Shown here: positions 9,968-21,255 of the stretch, one piece after another
How positions within the stretch are numbered: position 1 is the stretch's first letter
Layout: every line of letters begins with the position of its first letter
From: Achatina immaculata
Lineage: Eukaryota > Mollusca > Gastropoda > Stylommatophora > Achatinidae
Assembly (NCBI GenBank): GCA_009760885.1
Contig: CM019709.1
Span: 32,081,906-32,145,905, forward strand
DNA length: 64,000 nt
Direction of reading: 5' to 3'
The notes under the pieces: model-generated
What the model was told of the DNA's origin: nothing
The model's database searches: none
The model's input: only the letters and a program-made list of their open reading frames with translations
Made by a program: the position numbers and the translations under genes

Positions 9968-11161
9968 GTGCCTTTGGTCACTTTTATGACATTTCTGGTT
10001 TCCCGATTTGGAGAACAAAGAAAAGAAATCAAGAAAAAATTACTGAACATCAAATCACAAAGGCTAAAAGAACAAGTATTAATTAATTATACACAAAAAG
10101 ACAAAGAAGTGAAGGAATCATGCCGTCAAGATACATGTCAATACTATGACAACTTAGTAGAAGCAGCAGAGAAAGCAGCATATGCAAATGACATGAAAAC
10201 CATATACAAAATCGCAAAGCAGATGACAGGTAACTTCAGCACAAGATGTGAGAGTGCAATAAGGACACATAAGGGACAACTGGTCAGTGGAGAAAGAGAA
10301 AAAATTGAAAGATGGAGGGAACACTTTAACACCCTACTAAACAGAACACAAGCAGTACAAACAATAGGCATACCGGAAGCAAAAATGGAACTAAACATCA
10401 ATACAGGACCAATAATAATAAGTGAAGTAAAGGAGGCAATACAGAAGCTAAAATTAGACAGGGCACCAGGTGAAGAAGTGACTGCTGAGATGTTGAAAGC
10501 AGAAGAAACAGAAACACCAAAGCAACTCTGCCAGATACTAAAACAAATTTGGGATCTAGAAAAAGCTCCAGAGGAGTGGAAAACTGGGCTTACAGTAAAA
10601 CTTCCAAAGGTGGGTGACCTCGGAGATTGCGGGAACTGGAGAGGCATTACCCTACTGCCACTCACCAGTAAAGTATTTTGCAGAATAATCATCAACAGAA
10701 TTGTACCAGAACTTGAGGGAAAACTTATTTACATATTTGTATTTAGACAAATATTAGAACAGGCAAATGAATGGCATAGCACAACATATGCATTGTTTAT
10801 AGATTTTGAGAAAGCCTTTGACAGTGTGAACAGAGATGTATGTGGAAAATCCTAAGATGGCATGGCCTCCCCCATAAGATAGTGAATGTAATCAAAGCCC
10901 TATACGAGGGTTTTCAGTGCAAAGTGATCTGTGGAGAACATTCCTCCAGCAGCTTTAGGGTACAAACAGGAGATGTGTACTATCAAAATAACCAACATTA
11001 TTTATCTTAGCAGTGGACTGGTTAATGAAGGAGACAATATCAGATAAATGTAGAGGATTGCAATGGGCCCCTGACACACTGCTGGAGGACCTTGACTTTG
11101 CAGATGACATTTGTCTGCTATCAAGCAGCCACAAAGATATGCAAGATAAAATAAACCAACT
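9968..11161 (+). mobile_element. RTE-1 LINE, outer copy (reverse transcriptase, frameshifted)
   Basis: Frame 9968-10855 encodes the reverse transcriptase N-terminal half. It has the palm-1 region (KLPKVGDLGDCGNWRGITLL, about 10595-10660) and a catalytic first-Asp motif FIDFEKAFDSV near 10800. The frame then breaks (TAA at about 10853) and picks up at 11013, where DFADDICLLSSSHKDMQ (about 11095-11145) is the FADD active-site box. The 5' endonuclease domain is missing. The copy is interrupted at 11173 by a younger RTE-1 insertion and resumes at 12044-12060. Confidence 0.85.
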
Positions 11162-11173
11162 AACTCAGAATGC
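11162..11173 (+). repeat. 12-bp target-site duplication, left copy
   Basis: AACTCAGAATGC, repeated exactly at 12032-12043. It flanks the inner RTE-1 insertion. The sequence belongs to the outer RTE-1 copy. Confidence 0.88.
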
Positions 11174-12031
11174 GGAGGCAACATCAGACAAACGCAGAGG
11201 ATTACAATGGACCCTTGACACAGTGCTGGAGGACCTTGACTTTGCGGACGACATTTGTCTATTATCAAGCAGTCACAAAGATATGCAAGATAAAATAAAC
11301 AAGTTAACCCAGAATGCAAACAACATAGGACTAAAGATCAATGTAGGAAAGACAAAGTTAATGAAGCAAAATGTGAACAACAGAAATGTACTCAGAGTAG
11401 ATAACAAGTTAGTGGAGGAGGTCAACGAATTTGTATACCTTGGCAGCAGAGTAGTAGAAAATGGAGACAGCACAGAGGACATCAACAGCAGACTTACTAG
11501 AGCAAACCAGGCTTTTGCAATGCTACAGAATATATGGAAATCAAATAAACTAAGCATAAATATGAAAATCAGGATATTTAAGAGTAATGTTCTAAGTGTA
11601 CTACTCTATGGAAGTGAATGCTGGAAAATCACCAAAACCATAGAAAACAAGTTGAATTCTTTCCAGACTAAATGTTTACGAAGAATTAGAAAAATATTTT
11701 GGCCAAACACCATAAGAAATAACATCTTATTGGCAGAAATGCAAATGAAGCCACTGACAACAATTATTGAGGAAAGACGCTGGCGATGGTTGGGACATGT
11801 GCTCCGAATGACTGACAACTCACTACCAAAAATAGCACTAAGATGGACACCACAGGGGAGCAGAAGTAAGGGTAGACCAAAAGAGACATGGAGAAGAACA
11901 ACAGAAAGGATGTTGAGCAATAGAGGGCTCACCTGGGCAAGAGCAGATAAAAAGGCGAAAGACAGGCATTTGTGGAAAACCCTTGCGGAAGCCCCATGTG
12001 CCCTGGGCACTTAAGGTTCAGAGAGAGAGAG
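11174..12031 (+). mobile_element. RTE-1 LINE, inner 5'-truncated copy nested in RTE-1
   Basis: Starts in the codons for EATSDKRRGLQW and carries a second FADD box (about 11240-11265). It continues open to TAA at 12012-12014 through the RT thumb and C-terminal region (YLGSRVVENGDSTED, LLYGSECWKITK, WRWLGHVLRMTD, GRPKETWRRTTERML, ending EAPCALGT), then a (GA)n tail. The insertion happens to keep frame with the outer copy, so positions 11013-12014 read as one 333-codon frame with two FADD boxes. That protein is chimeric and not a natural product. Confidence 0.88.
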
Positions 12032-12043
12032 AACTCAGAATGC
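12032..12043 (+). repeat. 12-bp target-site duplication, right copy
   Basis: AACTCAGAATGC directly after the (GA)n tail. The next 17 bases (AAACAACGTAGGACTCA) continue the outer RTE-1 sequence. Confidence 0.88.
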
Positions 12044-12060
12044 AAACAACGTAGGACTCA

Positions 12061-12879
12061 GCCAGATTTGATTTGTGGTCAACATGGGAGTATTGTGTAA
12101 AGATTAAATCTCGCTACAAATACAATTCACATGAATGTATAATTCCCATTGAAGTTTGTAAAGTGTTTAATTTTACAAGTTTGCAAATTTTACATTAGGA
12201 TATATATATATATATATATAATATCTAATGCTGTATTGACAAAACCAGTATATCGAAGAGTACTTCACATAAGGTGAAAGACAGGTACAACAGTATTGGT
12301 TTAAAAAAAGTCATAGCATGATTGCTGACTAATATACTCTAATATATACTAATAAATAAGGTGGGCTCTGAGCTTCCATAATTAGAACTGCTTATAATTC
12401 AGAACCATTTAGCTGCAAAACAAGTTTGCTATGAGATTATTTGCCAAGATTTTTCAGCTCGGAGCATATTCACATGTAGTGTCTAAGTGAAAATAAGTAT
12501 ATTAAATAGTGGACTGTCACCTCAAGGCGTACAGGAAGTGCTTGGACTTTCTGGCTCTGAATATTTTGGAAGACTTACCTCATTGTCTGAAACGTATGAA
12601 ACAAAACAATTGCAGACAAGAATGAATGGACTTTTTGGCCTGTGGCACTGTGGGAAGATCCTTGTATTCCCATTTATCAGAACTTACCAGTGAAGTTGGT
12701 ATCACCAGCATAAGCTGCAGAGCCCAGCACCACAGCCATAAGGCCAAGAACAAAGCACAGAATCCGCAAAAAAAAGCACGCAGACGACCATAAACTATTT
12801 GGCAAACACAACTGTAGACAAGAATGCCACTTTGTTTACTGCCCTGCAGCATAAGATCTTTAGAAATAACTGTTGCCAC
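12061..12879. other. SNRPB intron 4 sequence, nothing recognised
   Basis: AT-rich, with a (TA)n run at about 12200-12220. No coding or repeat match was found within the window. Confidence 0.5.
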
Positions 12880-13320
12880 CAGAATCCATAAATCCTATGT
12901 ACGCTCCATTCTGTTATATGCGGCTGAAACGTGGAGAACCAGTCAGAATGGAAAGCAGATTGAGAGGATTTGAGGGAAGATGCCTTAGGAAAACTTCATA
13001 AGAATACGCAAGAAAGAACCTACAACCAAGTAACCAAATGAATGAGCATTGAGAACATTACTAAAGATATCAAAAGACAAACATGGAAATGATTGGACCA
13101 CATACTACAGATGAAAAAAACAAGATGCCTCTATACTTCCTAGACTTGGACACATCAAGGGAATTGAAAGAGGGGCAGGCCATTGGAGATGCACAATACA
13201 GGAATGACTAAAGGAAGCAAGAAAGATGTGGTTTGAGGTATCCTGACTTGCTCGAGACAGAATTGAGACTGGAGAACCTTTGATGATGCCTTATGCTCCA
13301 TTGTGTTACAGATGATGATA
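12880..13320 (+). pseudogene. Decayed LINE reverse transcriptase C-terminal fragment
   Basis: Translates, with several stops, to YVRSILLYAAETWR near 12897-12940 and later to a run of the type GHWRCTIQE, LKEARKMWFEVS, LARDR. This is the order seen at the C-terminus of RTE/CR1-type reverse transcriptases. It is not one of the RTE-1 or R4 copies. Confidence 0.55.
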
Positions 13321-13689
13321 TTGCCAGTGGAACTCCCCATCCAAACCAACATATGGGGAACTAGAGTGATCAAAAAACCAAAAATCTCTTCATCACCTGA
13401 TGTAAGGGAAAATATAGTAAATTCACGCAATCTATATTTCCCCTTGTTTGTCTCTTGTCGTCTCCACCCAATATAAAACTTTACTAAATTTTTTTGTTGG
13501 TGTCTTTTTCAATTTATTGTCTCCACCCATTATAAGACGACTGTATATTCTCCTTTTTTCTCTCTCGTTGTAAGACTATACTATAATCTTTCTTTGTCTC
13601 TCTATCCTCCCTACCTTTTATAGTTGTCTTGTCTTCTGTCTCCCTGTAACTGTGACCTGGTGTTCTTTGCAGCTGATGCTGTGAAGGTG

Positions 13690-13980
13690 TTGAGGCACAT
13701 CATCATATTGGCCTGGGAGCGGGTTATGGCAGCTACTTTTTCAGTCCCTGAGTACAGCTAAAAAGCAGGGGGGTGTGCAGTGCTTCTTTAGCAGACTCCA
13801 CCACCATGGGGACTATGGCGATCCTTGCCCTGTTAGCCAGGCTATGCCTGTTACTGGGGGTACCAACGGAGAGGTGGGACAGGGTCTTAGTCAGCTATGG
13901 TTTGCTCACCCTGACACTAGCTTATCAGCTATTCAGATTGCCTCATCGGACAGCATTTTCACCTCCCTATCATTTATAAG
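13690..13980 (+). repeat. R7 repeat, copy 1
   Basis: Shares CTCCACCACCATGGGGACT, GTTAGCCAGGCTA, GGGTACCAA and CAGGGTCTTAGTCAGCTATGG with the inverted copy at 60107-60350, and more weakly with 52950-53215 and 36780-36905. Short frames here are not conserved between copies. It lies just upstream of SNRPB exon 5. Confidence 0.6.
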
Positions 13981-14011
13981 ATTATACATTATTATGATCT
14001 GTTTATTATAG

Positions 14012-14055
14012 GAACACTGCCAGGGCAGCCACGATTGGGAGGACCTCCAATGTAG
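14012..14055 (+). CDS. SNRPB: SNRPB exon 5, C-terminus and stop
   Basis: Acceptor TTTATTATAG. With the split Gly codon it reads G-TLPGQPRLGGPPM and stops at TAG 14053-14055. The phase (1) matches exon 4. Confidence 0.88.
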
Positions 14056-14780
14056 ACATTCACTCTCACATCATCATTCACTGCAGCATCCTTGGATTTT
14101 TATCATCTTTTTGTGTGGTTCCCTTTTAAATGTTTGGAAGTTGTTAACTTGTGGTCTTGGCAAGTACTTCTCTTTTTAAATGTGTGTGTGTGTGTGGATG
14201 ATGGACTAGTTTTACTTGTATCATTACTCTCCTGTGCTGTATATCTGAATTAGATGTTTCCTATCCATCTCCCCTGAACTAAAAAGCTAGAGAATTGTAT
14301 CAAATTCTCTAGCTTGTTAGTCCAGGGCAGCCAAAACCAGAGGTCCTGCATAGTTCATTATCTGTCACAAGGGAAAAAGACTGAACACTCGTACACCCAG
14401 GTGTCGGGAAAAGTCCAGAGATTTTTTTCATTTGTCCAACATTTTAAGTGTTTGGATCAAATGTTTTTTGTTTTTTTTAAAGTAATTTCTTTTGACAGTT
14501 TGACTGTTCTTGACATAAGCTGTGTTCTTTTGCTTTATCTTTAGGACCTAAGTTCCTACTTCCGGATTTAATGATTAATTTATGGGAACATAGATTATGT
14601 TAATTTTTTGTTGTGTAAGCCAGTGGGGATGAACATATTTAAAAAAAAATCTCCATCGACAACAGCGTGTTGTGTTTGAAACATGATCTATGAATGGATG
14701 AGGTGACAAGTTGTTTTTGAGCAAGTTCTGGTTTTGTATTAACCTGTTGTAGACATTAAACAGGGAAATTTGAGGTTTTT
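14056..14780 (+). other. SNRPB: SNRPB 3' UTR with candidate poly(A) signal
   Basis: Non-coding sequence after the stop. ATTAAA at 14755-14760, followed by a GT-rich stretch (TTTTTGTTTGTTTATT), is the best poly(A) signal; the end is inferred. The satellite array starts about 40 bp downstream. Confidence 0.5.
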
Positions 14781-14801
14781 GTTTGTTTATTAAAAGTGTT
14801 T

Positions 14802-15352
14802 GTGCAGTGGCTGTCAGTGTTTCAACCCATGCTGCATCTGAAACATTGTGCAGTGGCTGTCAGTGTTTCAACCCATGCTGCATCTGAAACATTGTGCAGT
14901 GGCTGTCAGTGTTTCAACCCATGCTGCATCTGAAACATTGTGCAGTGGCTGTCAGTGTTTCAACCCATGCTGCATCTGAAACATTGTGCAGTGGCTGTCA
15001 GTGTTTCAACCCATGCTGCATCTGAAACATTGTGCAGTGGCTGTCAGTGTTTCAACCCATGCTGCATCTGAAACATTGTGCAGTGGCTGTCAGTGTTTCA
15101 ACCCATGCTGCATCTGAAACATTGTGCAGTGGCTGTCAGTGTTTCAACCCATGCTGCATCTGAAACATTGTGCAGTGGCTGTCAGTGTTTCAACCCATGC
15201 TGCATCTGAAACATTGTGCAGTGGCTGTCAGTGTTTCAACCCATGCTGCATCTGAAACATTGTGCAGTGGCTGTCAGTGTTTCAACCCATGCTGCATCTG
15301 AAACATTGTGCAGTGGCTGTCAGTGTTTCAACCCATGCTGCATCTGAAACAT
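14802..15352. repeat. 46-bp satellite array, 12 near-identical units
   Basis: Units starting GTGCAGTGGCTGTCAGTGTT recur every 46 bp from 14802 to 15308 and appear identical. Each unit contains TGTTTCA and TGAAACA, a 7-bp inverted repeat separated by about 14 bp, so each can form a hairpin. The array lies directly after the SNRPB poly(A) region. Confidence 0.96.
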
Positions 15353-16417
15353 CCCCTATATATTGAAATCAGTCATCCAAAAAGGATTTTCTTCTTTATT
15401 ATACTTTTTTTTTTGGGGGGGGGGGGTTTCACCGTTGCAAAAAACTCTTCCCTTAGACTTGAAATGCCTGCCTGTTAAGTGAGAAGCGACTACTTCTTTC
15501 AGCACATGCCTTCAAAAAGGCATTAGTTGCACTGTGTTGGCTCATCTCGTCTGACTTGGGTGTGCCTTCATAGTTGTGATCCCTGTTCGCTCTGCTGGAC
15601 CATGTTAGTTATATGGTGCTAATAGATCTCACTTAGCATGGGAACTGTATATTTTCTTCTGCACCAGGACAATCATCACAAAATAAAAAGAGAAGAGAAA
15701 AAAAAACATGGCTACAATAGGGGTTCATGGTTGTAGATGACCCACACCCCCATTTTTGCCTGGAAACAGCTGTGTACCTCCTTTCTGAACTGAGAACAGC
15801 TGTGAATGTCTCATGAAGCAGTAAATAGAACCCAAAGTTTTTTTTTTAAATTGAGAGCACATGGAATTCAGGTTAAAAACTACTTTGCTATCAGTGTGTT
15901 AAAGAAGGGTGTGTAATATACACACACGACAAACAAAAGAACTAGAACTAGATTGATGGTGACAAAGATTCATGCAACTTGAGCTGCATGCATAGTTCTT
16001 AGTGACCCATAGGCAGCCAAGACCTTGGTCAACCCCCCAGTGGTGCCCCTGGAAATAGTAGTCTGGCCAAGTGAATAGAGATCACAACTGGAAGGAAACT
16101 CTAGCACCCCACCCCCCAAAAAAAATATGCTGAGCCAAAAGGTGCATAAATTACAACAAAACAACCCAATGTCCCTTACAGTGAAAACAGGAGAATAGTC
16201 ATGTGCTGTGGAAAACCAAACACCATTGCTAGAACAACTGTGTGATGGATACCAAAGGAAAGGCCAATGATGAACAGCAGTTAAGGCTAAAGAGGACTGC
16301 TCACAAAAGCTGATAGCAGACAGTGTGAAGTAGAGAGATGCGTTGCTGCACTGTAAGATGCCATGAGCATGCTGGATTCTGTTTGTCAATTATTACAGAC
16401 ATAAATGCAGAGTAAAA
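15353..16417. other. No gene seen
   Basis: A T/G homopolymer run lies at 15404-15426. A 139-codon - strand frame (16389-15970) has no recognisable domain, and its opposite strand is closed by many stops. I see nothing else to annotate. Confidence 0.4.
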
Positions 16418-16480
16418 AAAATAATCCTGTCATGCTTTAGAGGCACATAGGGATATGGTGTTAACGCCCATAATTTTTTT
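16418..16480 (-). mobile_element. SINE-A 3'-end fragment
   Basis: Reads ATCCTGTCATGCTTTAGAGG, then a CACATAGGGATATGGTG block. These are the words at the 3' end of the inverted SINE-A copies at 43.2, 50.9 and 62.2 kb. Confidence 0.6.
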
Positions 16481-17697
16481 AAATACAGAGTGGCACACAT
16501 AAAATTGGCCTTGGTATGTGTGACAGCTTTGAGCGGTGTCCAGCATGTAAATACAAAATATAATTGGGGAAAACTGCATTGTGTTGAAGCCATTTACAGC
16601 AGTGCTTCGCAGTATTTGCAAGTTGTTGGACTTGCATGTATAATACATAGTATTGCTGTGTTTTATTTGTATTTAGTGATAGAAAGCTGTACTGTAGTGT
16701 TTAGTGACAATGTTTTAGTGGTTCCATGAAATCTGTTATAGTGGTGCCGAATCAGGCCAATTGTCACGTTCAGTGTGTTTACATGTTGACCAGTTCATGC
16801 ACGTATTTTGTAGCCCACAGTTGTGTGTTGGTAGTCTGTTTTCGTCAGTGGTTTTTAAGTTTTGGTTAGGACGTTGCATTTTTGTTTAGTGTTAGAGATA
16901 GCTATAGTAGAAGTTGTTCAGGGCGGTGATGATGTCCAGCCTGCCCGAAAGTGCGCCACATCTAGTTCCTGGGGCCTAGGCAGTGCAGCTACTGATGCTT
17001 TCCTGTGCCTGCAATGAAGTCCAGTGAACCTGAGCCTGAACTAGTATCCGATGAGGAACCAGAGCGGTTTGTTCCAAGCGACATTTCAACCAGCTCTACC
17101 CAGACAGCCTTGTTACTTCTCAACCAACTCCACCCAGACAGGGGAGGTAATGTCAAATTAACTGTTTTCTGCATTTTCAGCAGTTACTTTGAGTCTTCAG
17201 CTTTACTGCAAGAAGGAACATTCTGAATATTGCTACATGATGAACTGTTCTAGGTTTCGCTTAAACGAGATTATTCGGCAGATAGACAGAAGTGGACACT
17301 TGTAAATGGACAGTCGTTGGATGTGCACTTTATTTGTGGTGTAGGATCAAGGACATTTTAGCTTCAGTTATATTTGGAATAGACATCTTAGGACATTCTT
17401 CTCTAGTGTCATTTGTTGGACTTTAATGAACATTTAATTTAGTTGTGATATTTGGGACAGTACATAGAATTATTGTTGAATTCCATTCAATTAGTAGTAG
17501 TTAGTTTTGGTTAATTAGTAGCATTGTATATGATTAAACTTCTTTTCTACATATAATAGTTGTATGGCATTAGTGCATGATATTGGATAATTGATATCCC
17601 AGTGCAATGAATAATTGTTGCCATTACTTTATACGGTTGTATTTACTCAATTGCCATATCCTGAAAATAAGTAGGGTGCACTACAGAAAGACGCACG
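16481..17697. other. Sequence upstream of the gypsy gag; no 5' LTR found
   Basis: This is where the 5' LTR and primer-binding site of the gypsy element should lie. I could not match it to the sequence after the polypurine tract at 23.15 kb. A 73-codon frame at 17005-17226 (acidic start SSEPEPELVSDEEPERF) matches nothing I know. Confidence 0.4.
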
Positions 17698-18595
17698 ATG
17701 GCTTCAGCTCCATCCACGTCAAATTTGCTGGGGTTATTGCAAGATACCCTGTCCCAAGTCAGCAATGACTTGAGGTTTTCCCCACATCATGTCAGCTGTA
17801 GCAAAGTTTGATGGGGACCCAGCAAAATTGAAACCATGGCTGGATGAGATTGATAAGCTCATGGACATCCGGAATGCTGATGTGCCCAGTAAGAAAAACT
17901 TGGTGTATTTACGCATCACAGGTTTGTTGGCATCAAACAGTTGTTCATCAAACAGCGTCTCCAGATTCAAGAGACATGGGAGGAGTTTGTGTCTGTTTTA
18001 TTGGCACGATATGGGGTGCTGCAGACTCCTCAGGAGGCCTGGCATACGCTAGCCTCTATTAGACAGTCTCCTGGAGAGTCCATTCAAGCGCTGGCTGATC
18101 ACATCAGTGAGGCAGTCAGAGTTCCTTACTCTGCGGCAGAATTGGTAACTCTGCTGGTGCAGAGGCAAATGGTGCAGTCGTGTGTAGATGCACTACTTTC
18201 TAGGGTGTTAAAATCGAAATTATTAAGAGATAAACCTGTTCTATTTTCACAGGTGGTGGAGTTAGCCTTACAAGAAAATGCTCTCATGAAGTCAGTGAAT
18301 CTTAGTTGTGGTTCCCGACAGGGTTTTATTTCAGGCTCTTTACCAACCAGTGAGATGACGACACATAGAGAGACTCCTAGTATGGATTCGCAGAGAGTAC
18401 AGCTAGTCTCTCGTCAGGAGAACTCTCGACTGCCACCTTCACACTTCGAAGAAGGTAGGACAGACCACCAGAGGTCAAATACCAGGAGGGCTAAACGTTC
18501 GAGTACACAACCATGAGAAACCAGATCGTGTTACAATTGTGGAAAGCAGGGTCATATAGCCAGATTCTGTAGGCAAAGTGTACGAAAAGATCGTG
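17698..18595 (+). pseudogene. Ty3/gypsy gag with CCHC zinc knuckle (frameshifted)
   Basis: Starts at ATG 17698 (MASAPSTSNLLGLLQD). It shifts frame to KFDGDPAKLKPWLDEIDKL near 17800 and again to the 17941-18516 frame (WEEFVSVLLARYGV, QSPGESIQALADHI). These are typical gypsy capsid words. After the stop at 18514 an open stretch gives CYNCGKQGHIARFC, a CX2CX4HX4C zinc knuckle used for RNA packaging. At least two frameshifts and a stop make it non-functional. Confidence 0.8.
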
Positions 18596-18689
18596 CACAT
18601 TTAAACTGAGAAGTCGGCGCATGAATACCTCCCATGTGCCCGACCGTATTTTTACACCATCTAGGTCTGCCAAACAGTCAGTCTAATTT

Positions 18690-19040
18690 TTGCATGCTAC
18701 ACCACTACTCTCGGTGGCTGCGAATCCCCCGACTCCTACTTCTGTCCTTGTGGTACTTGTTGGTATTTGTTGTGTCCTTGTTGGTACTTGTAGAATTAGA
18801 GCATTGTTAGACACAGGAGCTAGTGTCTGTCTTATCAAGGATTCTATATACAGATCCTTACGTTCTGCTCCTAAACTCTTGCCCGTTAGAATTACTCTGT
18901 AGACTGTTACTGCAGCTTCCATGAGAGTAATTGGCAGAGTTTACTTACCTATCTCTATTGCTGGAGTCCCTGTTTCTCATTGCTTTTATGTGGTTTGCAA
19001 CATGAACCGTTCTGCCATTCTTGGGCGTGATTTTTTTGTC
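18690..19040 (+). pseudogene. Ty3/gypsy aspartic protease fragment
   Basis: Contains LLDTGASVCLI (about 18806-18838), the active-site D-T-G-A motif, and later ILGRDFF (about 19018-19038), the conserved ILG.D motif near the end of retropepsins. A TAG lies between them at about 18901. Confidence 0.75.
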
Positions 19041-20649
19041 TCGTTCTGGTGCTATCATAGATTACAATTCTAATACACTAAACATACATGTCAAGAAGAT
19101 TCCTTTAGAGTTAGATGCACACATTGCTTCTATCCTTCGTGTTCAGCGTTCTTCTCTTCTTTCTCCACGTTCAGTCAATCTTATTCCTCTTAAACTGAAA
19201 TCCCAACCATATTTTCCCCCTGGAAATTCTTATATGGTTCAGGGTATTGAGACACCATTCTTACTGTCACAACCGAAGATAGAGCTGGTAGGCTCAGTAT
19301 ATGAGCTCCACACTAATCGCTATCCCGTTTTGACAGTAATCAATTATTCTAGTAAATACATTGAGCTCAAGCGTGGATGTGTTCTTGGTAAATTGACAGT
19401 AATCAATCATTCTAGAAAAATACATCGAGCTCAAGCGTGGATGTGTTCTTGGTAAATTGACACCACTCACAGAGTCAGATTCTGGTACTGAGGAGTCAAC
19501 ACCTGAAAGTCGTTCTGAGACTATCGTTCGAAAAGTTCACTGCCCTAATGTGCACAAGGACATAATATCCAGGTTGTTGACGCAGAACAATGATGTCTTT
19601 GCCTTTATGGATTCCGAGATTTCGCATACCTCAACAGTGCAGATAGAGATTGATACAGGTGATCATCCACCAATCTCCAGGAAACCCTACCGCACTCCGT
19701 TGGCGAGTAGAGAGGTGATAGAGAAGGCCGTTGAGAATATATTGCGTGACAGAATAATTTCCCGCACGATCTCAGAGTGGTAATCGCCAGTTGTCTTGGT
19801 GACTAAGAAAGATGGTACGCATCGTTTCTGTTGCAACTACCGTGCACTCAATGCTGTGACACGTTCATTGTCATATCCATTGCCATGCATTGAGGATATC
19901 CTAAACATGATAGGAAAAGCCAAATTTTTCAGCACTTCAGCTGTCATCTTGGTTGTTTCTGGTTCAACTACATGAGCTTTGGTTTAAAAGGGGCACCATC
20001 TACCTTTGTCGCACTCATGGATACAGTATTACAAGGCTTACGAAAGTTTGCACAACCCTATATTGACAATATACTGGTGTTCACTGATGGAACGATCGAA
20101 GACCATGTTCGCGATCTTCAGGCGGTATTCAACCGATTGTGCGAACACAAGGTCAAGCTAAAGCCATCAAAATGCCACTTTGCGGCCTCTGAGACAAAGT
20201 ATCTCGGTTATATCATCAGTCAGTCAGGCATATCTCCTGATCCTGAGAAGGTCAGAGGCATTGCCGAAATGCCATCTCCTTCGAATGTGAAGGAGGTGCG
20301 CTCTTTTCTGGGGATGTGTAGTTACTATCGACATTTCATTCCCCATTTTTCGGAGATTGTGGGTCCCATAGTAGACCTCACCAAGAAGGGTCATAGGTTC
20401 AAATGGTCTCCAGTCTGTCAAATGGTGTTCGAGTCTTTGAAGGATCACCTTGTGAAGGTACCGCTTCTCTCACATCCTGATTTGCATAAACCACTTACAT
20501 TGTATACAGATGCCTCCAATGTTGCGTTTGGAGCCTGTTTGGTGCAGACAGCTTCCACTTCTGATGGACTCTCAGTTAAAGAGCCATTATATTTCTTTTC
20601 GCAGAAGCTGTCGCGCTCTCAGACTAAGTGGTCTACTTTCACGAGATAG
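19041..20649 (+). pseudogene. Ty3/gypsy reverse transcriptase and start of RNase H
   Basis: Frames 19021-19455, 19457-19783 and 19972-20649. Fingers and palm words include VLVTKKDGTHRF and NYRALNAV (about 19794-19850), MSFGLKGAPSTF, the active-site box YIDNILVF (about 20062-20085), YLGYIIS and FLGMCSYYRHFIPHF. The active-site second Asp is changed to Asn (YIDN where Y.DD is expected). The segment around the first catalytic Asp (19930-19965) is shortened and out of frame. RNase H begins with LYTDASNVAFGACLVQ. A 62-bp near-repeat at about 19333-19455 duplicates the C-terminal words of one frame. Confidence 0.85.
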
Positions 20650-20664
20650 AGACATTTCATTAGC

Positions 20665-21255
20665 GATAATGCGTGTTACCCTGATTTTTGCGATGCGCCT
20701 TTTGGCTGGGTAACTTCGACTTCAGCACCTTTCCTTGCTAGGGCAGACTGTGGTCTTGCTCGGACTGCCATGAAGACAGTGTGGCTGGCCTGGCCAAAAC
20801 TTTTGTTTTCCAGCCTCTGGGTGGCTGTATGAAAGTCCCTTCTCCATGTCAGATGGTTTGGGGACAGTTCCACAAAGACACTCCGACTTTGAGATGAGGA
20901 ATCTGATGAGTGCTTCAACGATATCCATTCCCCGCCACCTATAGTCTACTGGCTCTGTTTTGTTTACATCATTGTGATAGCCATTGTTGTAAAGACCCAT
21001 AGACTTGTCACGTCCTGGATTCATTGGTTTCACACCAGACTTCCCTCATCCCCGCCAGAGATCTCCATGTCCCCATCTATCCATCAACCTGACATTACAT
21101 TTTACAAAAATAACAATTACAGTTAGTGGTGATTGCTACAAGTTTCTGGGCTACAGAAGTAGATCAGAGTTTTTAAGCAAACATATCTATGTTCCCTGTC
21201 TCACAAACACTATGTTAAGATAAGTGTGCTCTTAACACAGTTCTTTCCAGGGGAA
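20665..21255 (-). repeat. R1 repeat, copy B, inserted in the gypsy RNase H
   Basis: Nearly the whole R1 unit (start ATGCGTGTTACCCTGATTTT, end CTTAACACAGTTCTTTCCAGG on the + strand). It separates RNase H words ending at FTREI (20649) from HLAVKTDHRPL (about 21270-21305). The insertion is therefore younger than the gypsy element. Confidence 0.8.

Larger units (their letters stand above)
2602..14055 (+). other. SNRPB: Gene span: small nuclear ribonucleoprotein-associated protein B (SmB)
   Basis: Five coding segments join in frame: 2602-2604, 3962-4225, 7257-7446, 7932-8027 and 14012-14055. They make 198 residues plus TAG, close to the length of the fly SmB protein. Residues 2-89 hold the Sm fold: Sm1 includes [14 protein letters not shown] and Sm2 includes [15 protein letters not shown]. 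The rest is a Gly/Pro/Arg-rich tail with [14 protein letters not shown] and GRGG. SmB is part of the heptameric Sm ring on U1, U2, U4 and U5 snRNAs in the nucleus, and arginines in GR contexts are the known targets of symmetric dimethylation. All introns follow GT-AG. The PPPGM-rich repeats of vertebrate SmB are mostly absent. Intron 4 is 6 kb and full of transposons. Confidence 0.93.

Noticed and set aside
11013..12014. A 333-codon reverse transcriptase frame taken as one protein
   Set aside because: It crosses a nested insertion marked by a 12-bp duplication; it is two elements fused by chance in frame.
2600..13000. CRISPR-like look of the regular arrays (46, 57, 46 bp)
   Set aside because: Units are direct tandem repeats without unique spacers, and the context is a spliced eukaryotic genome.
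13674..13760. A possible extra SNRPB exon after TTCTTTGCAG
   Set aside because: It is open in the right phase for 28 codons but the content is not SmB-like, it ends in TAA, and exon 4 to exon 5 already gives a family-sized protein in phase.
15970..16389. 139-codon - strand frame
   Set aside because: No domain recognised, no splice or promoter context, AT-rich intergenic DNA with SINE-A remnant next to it.
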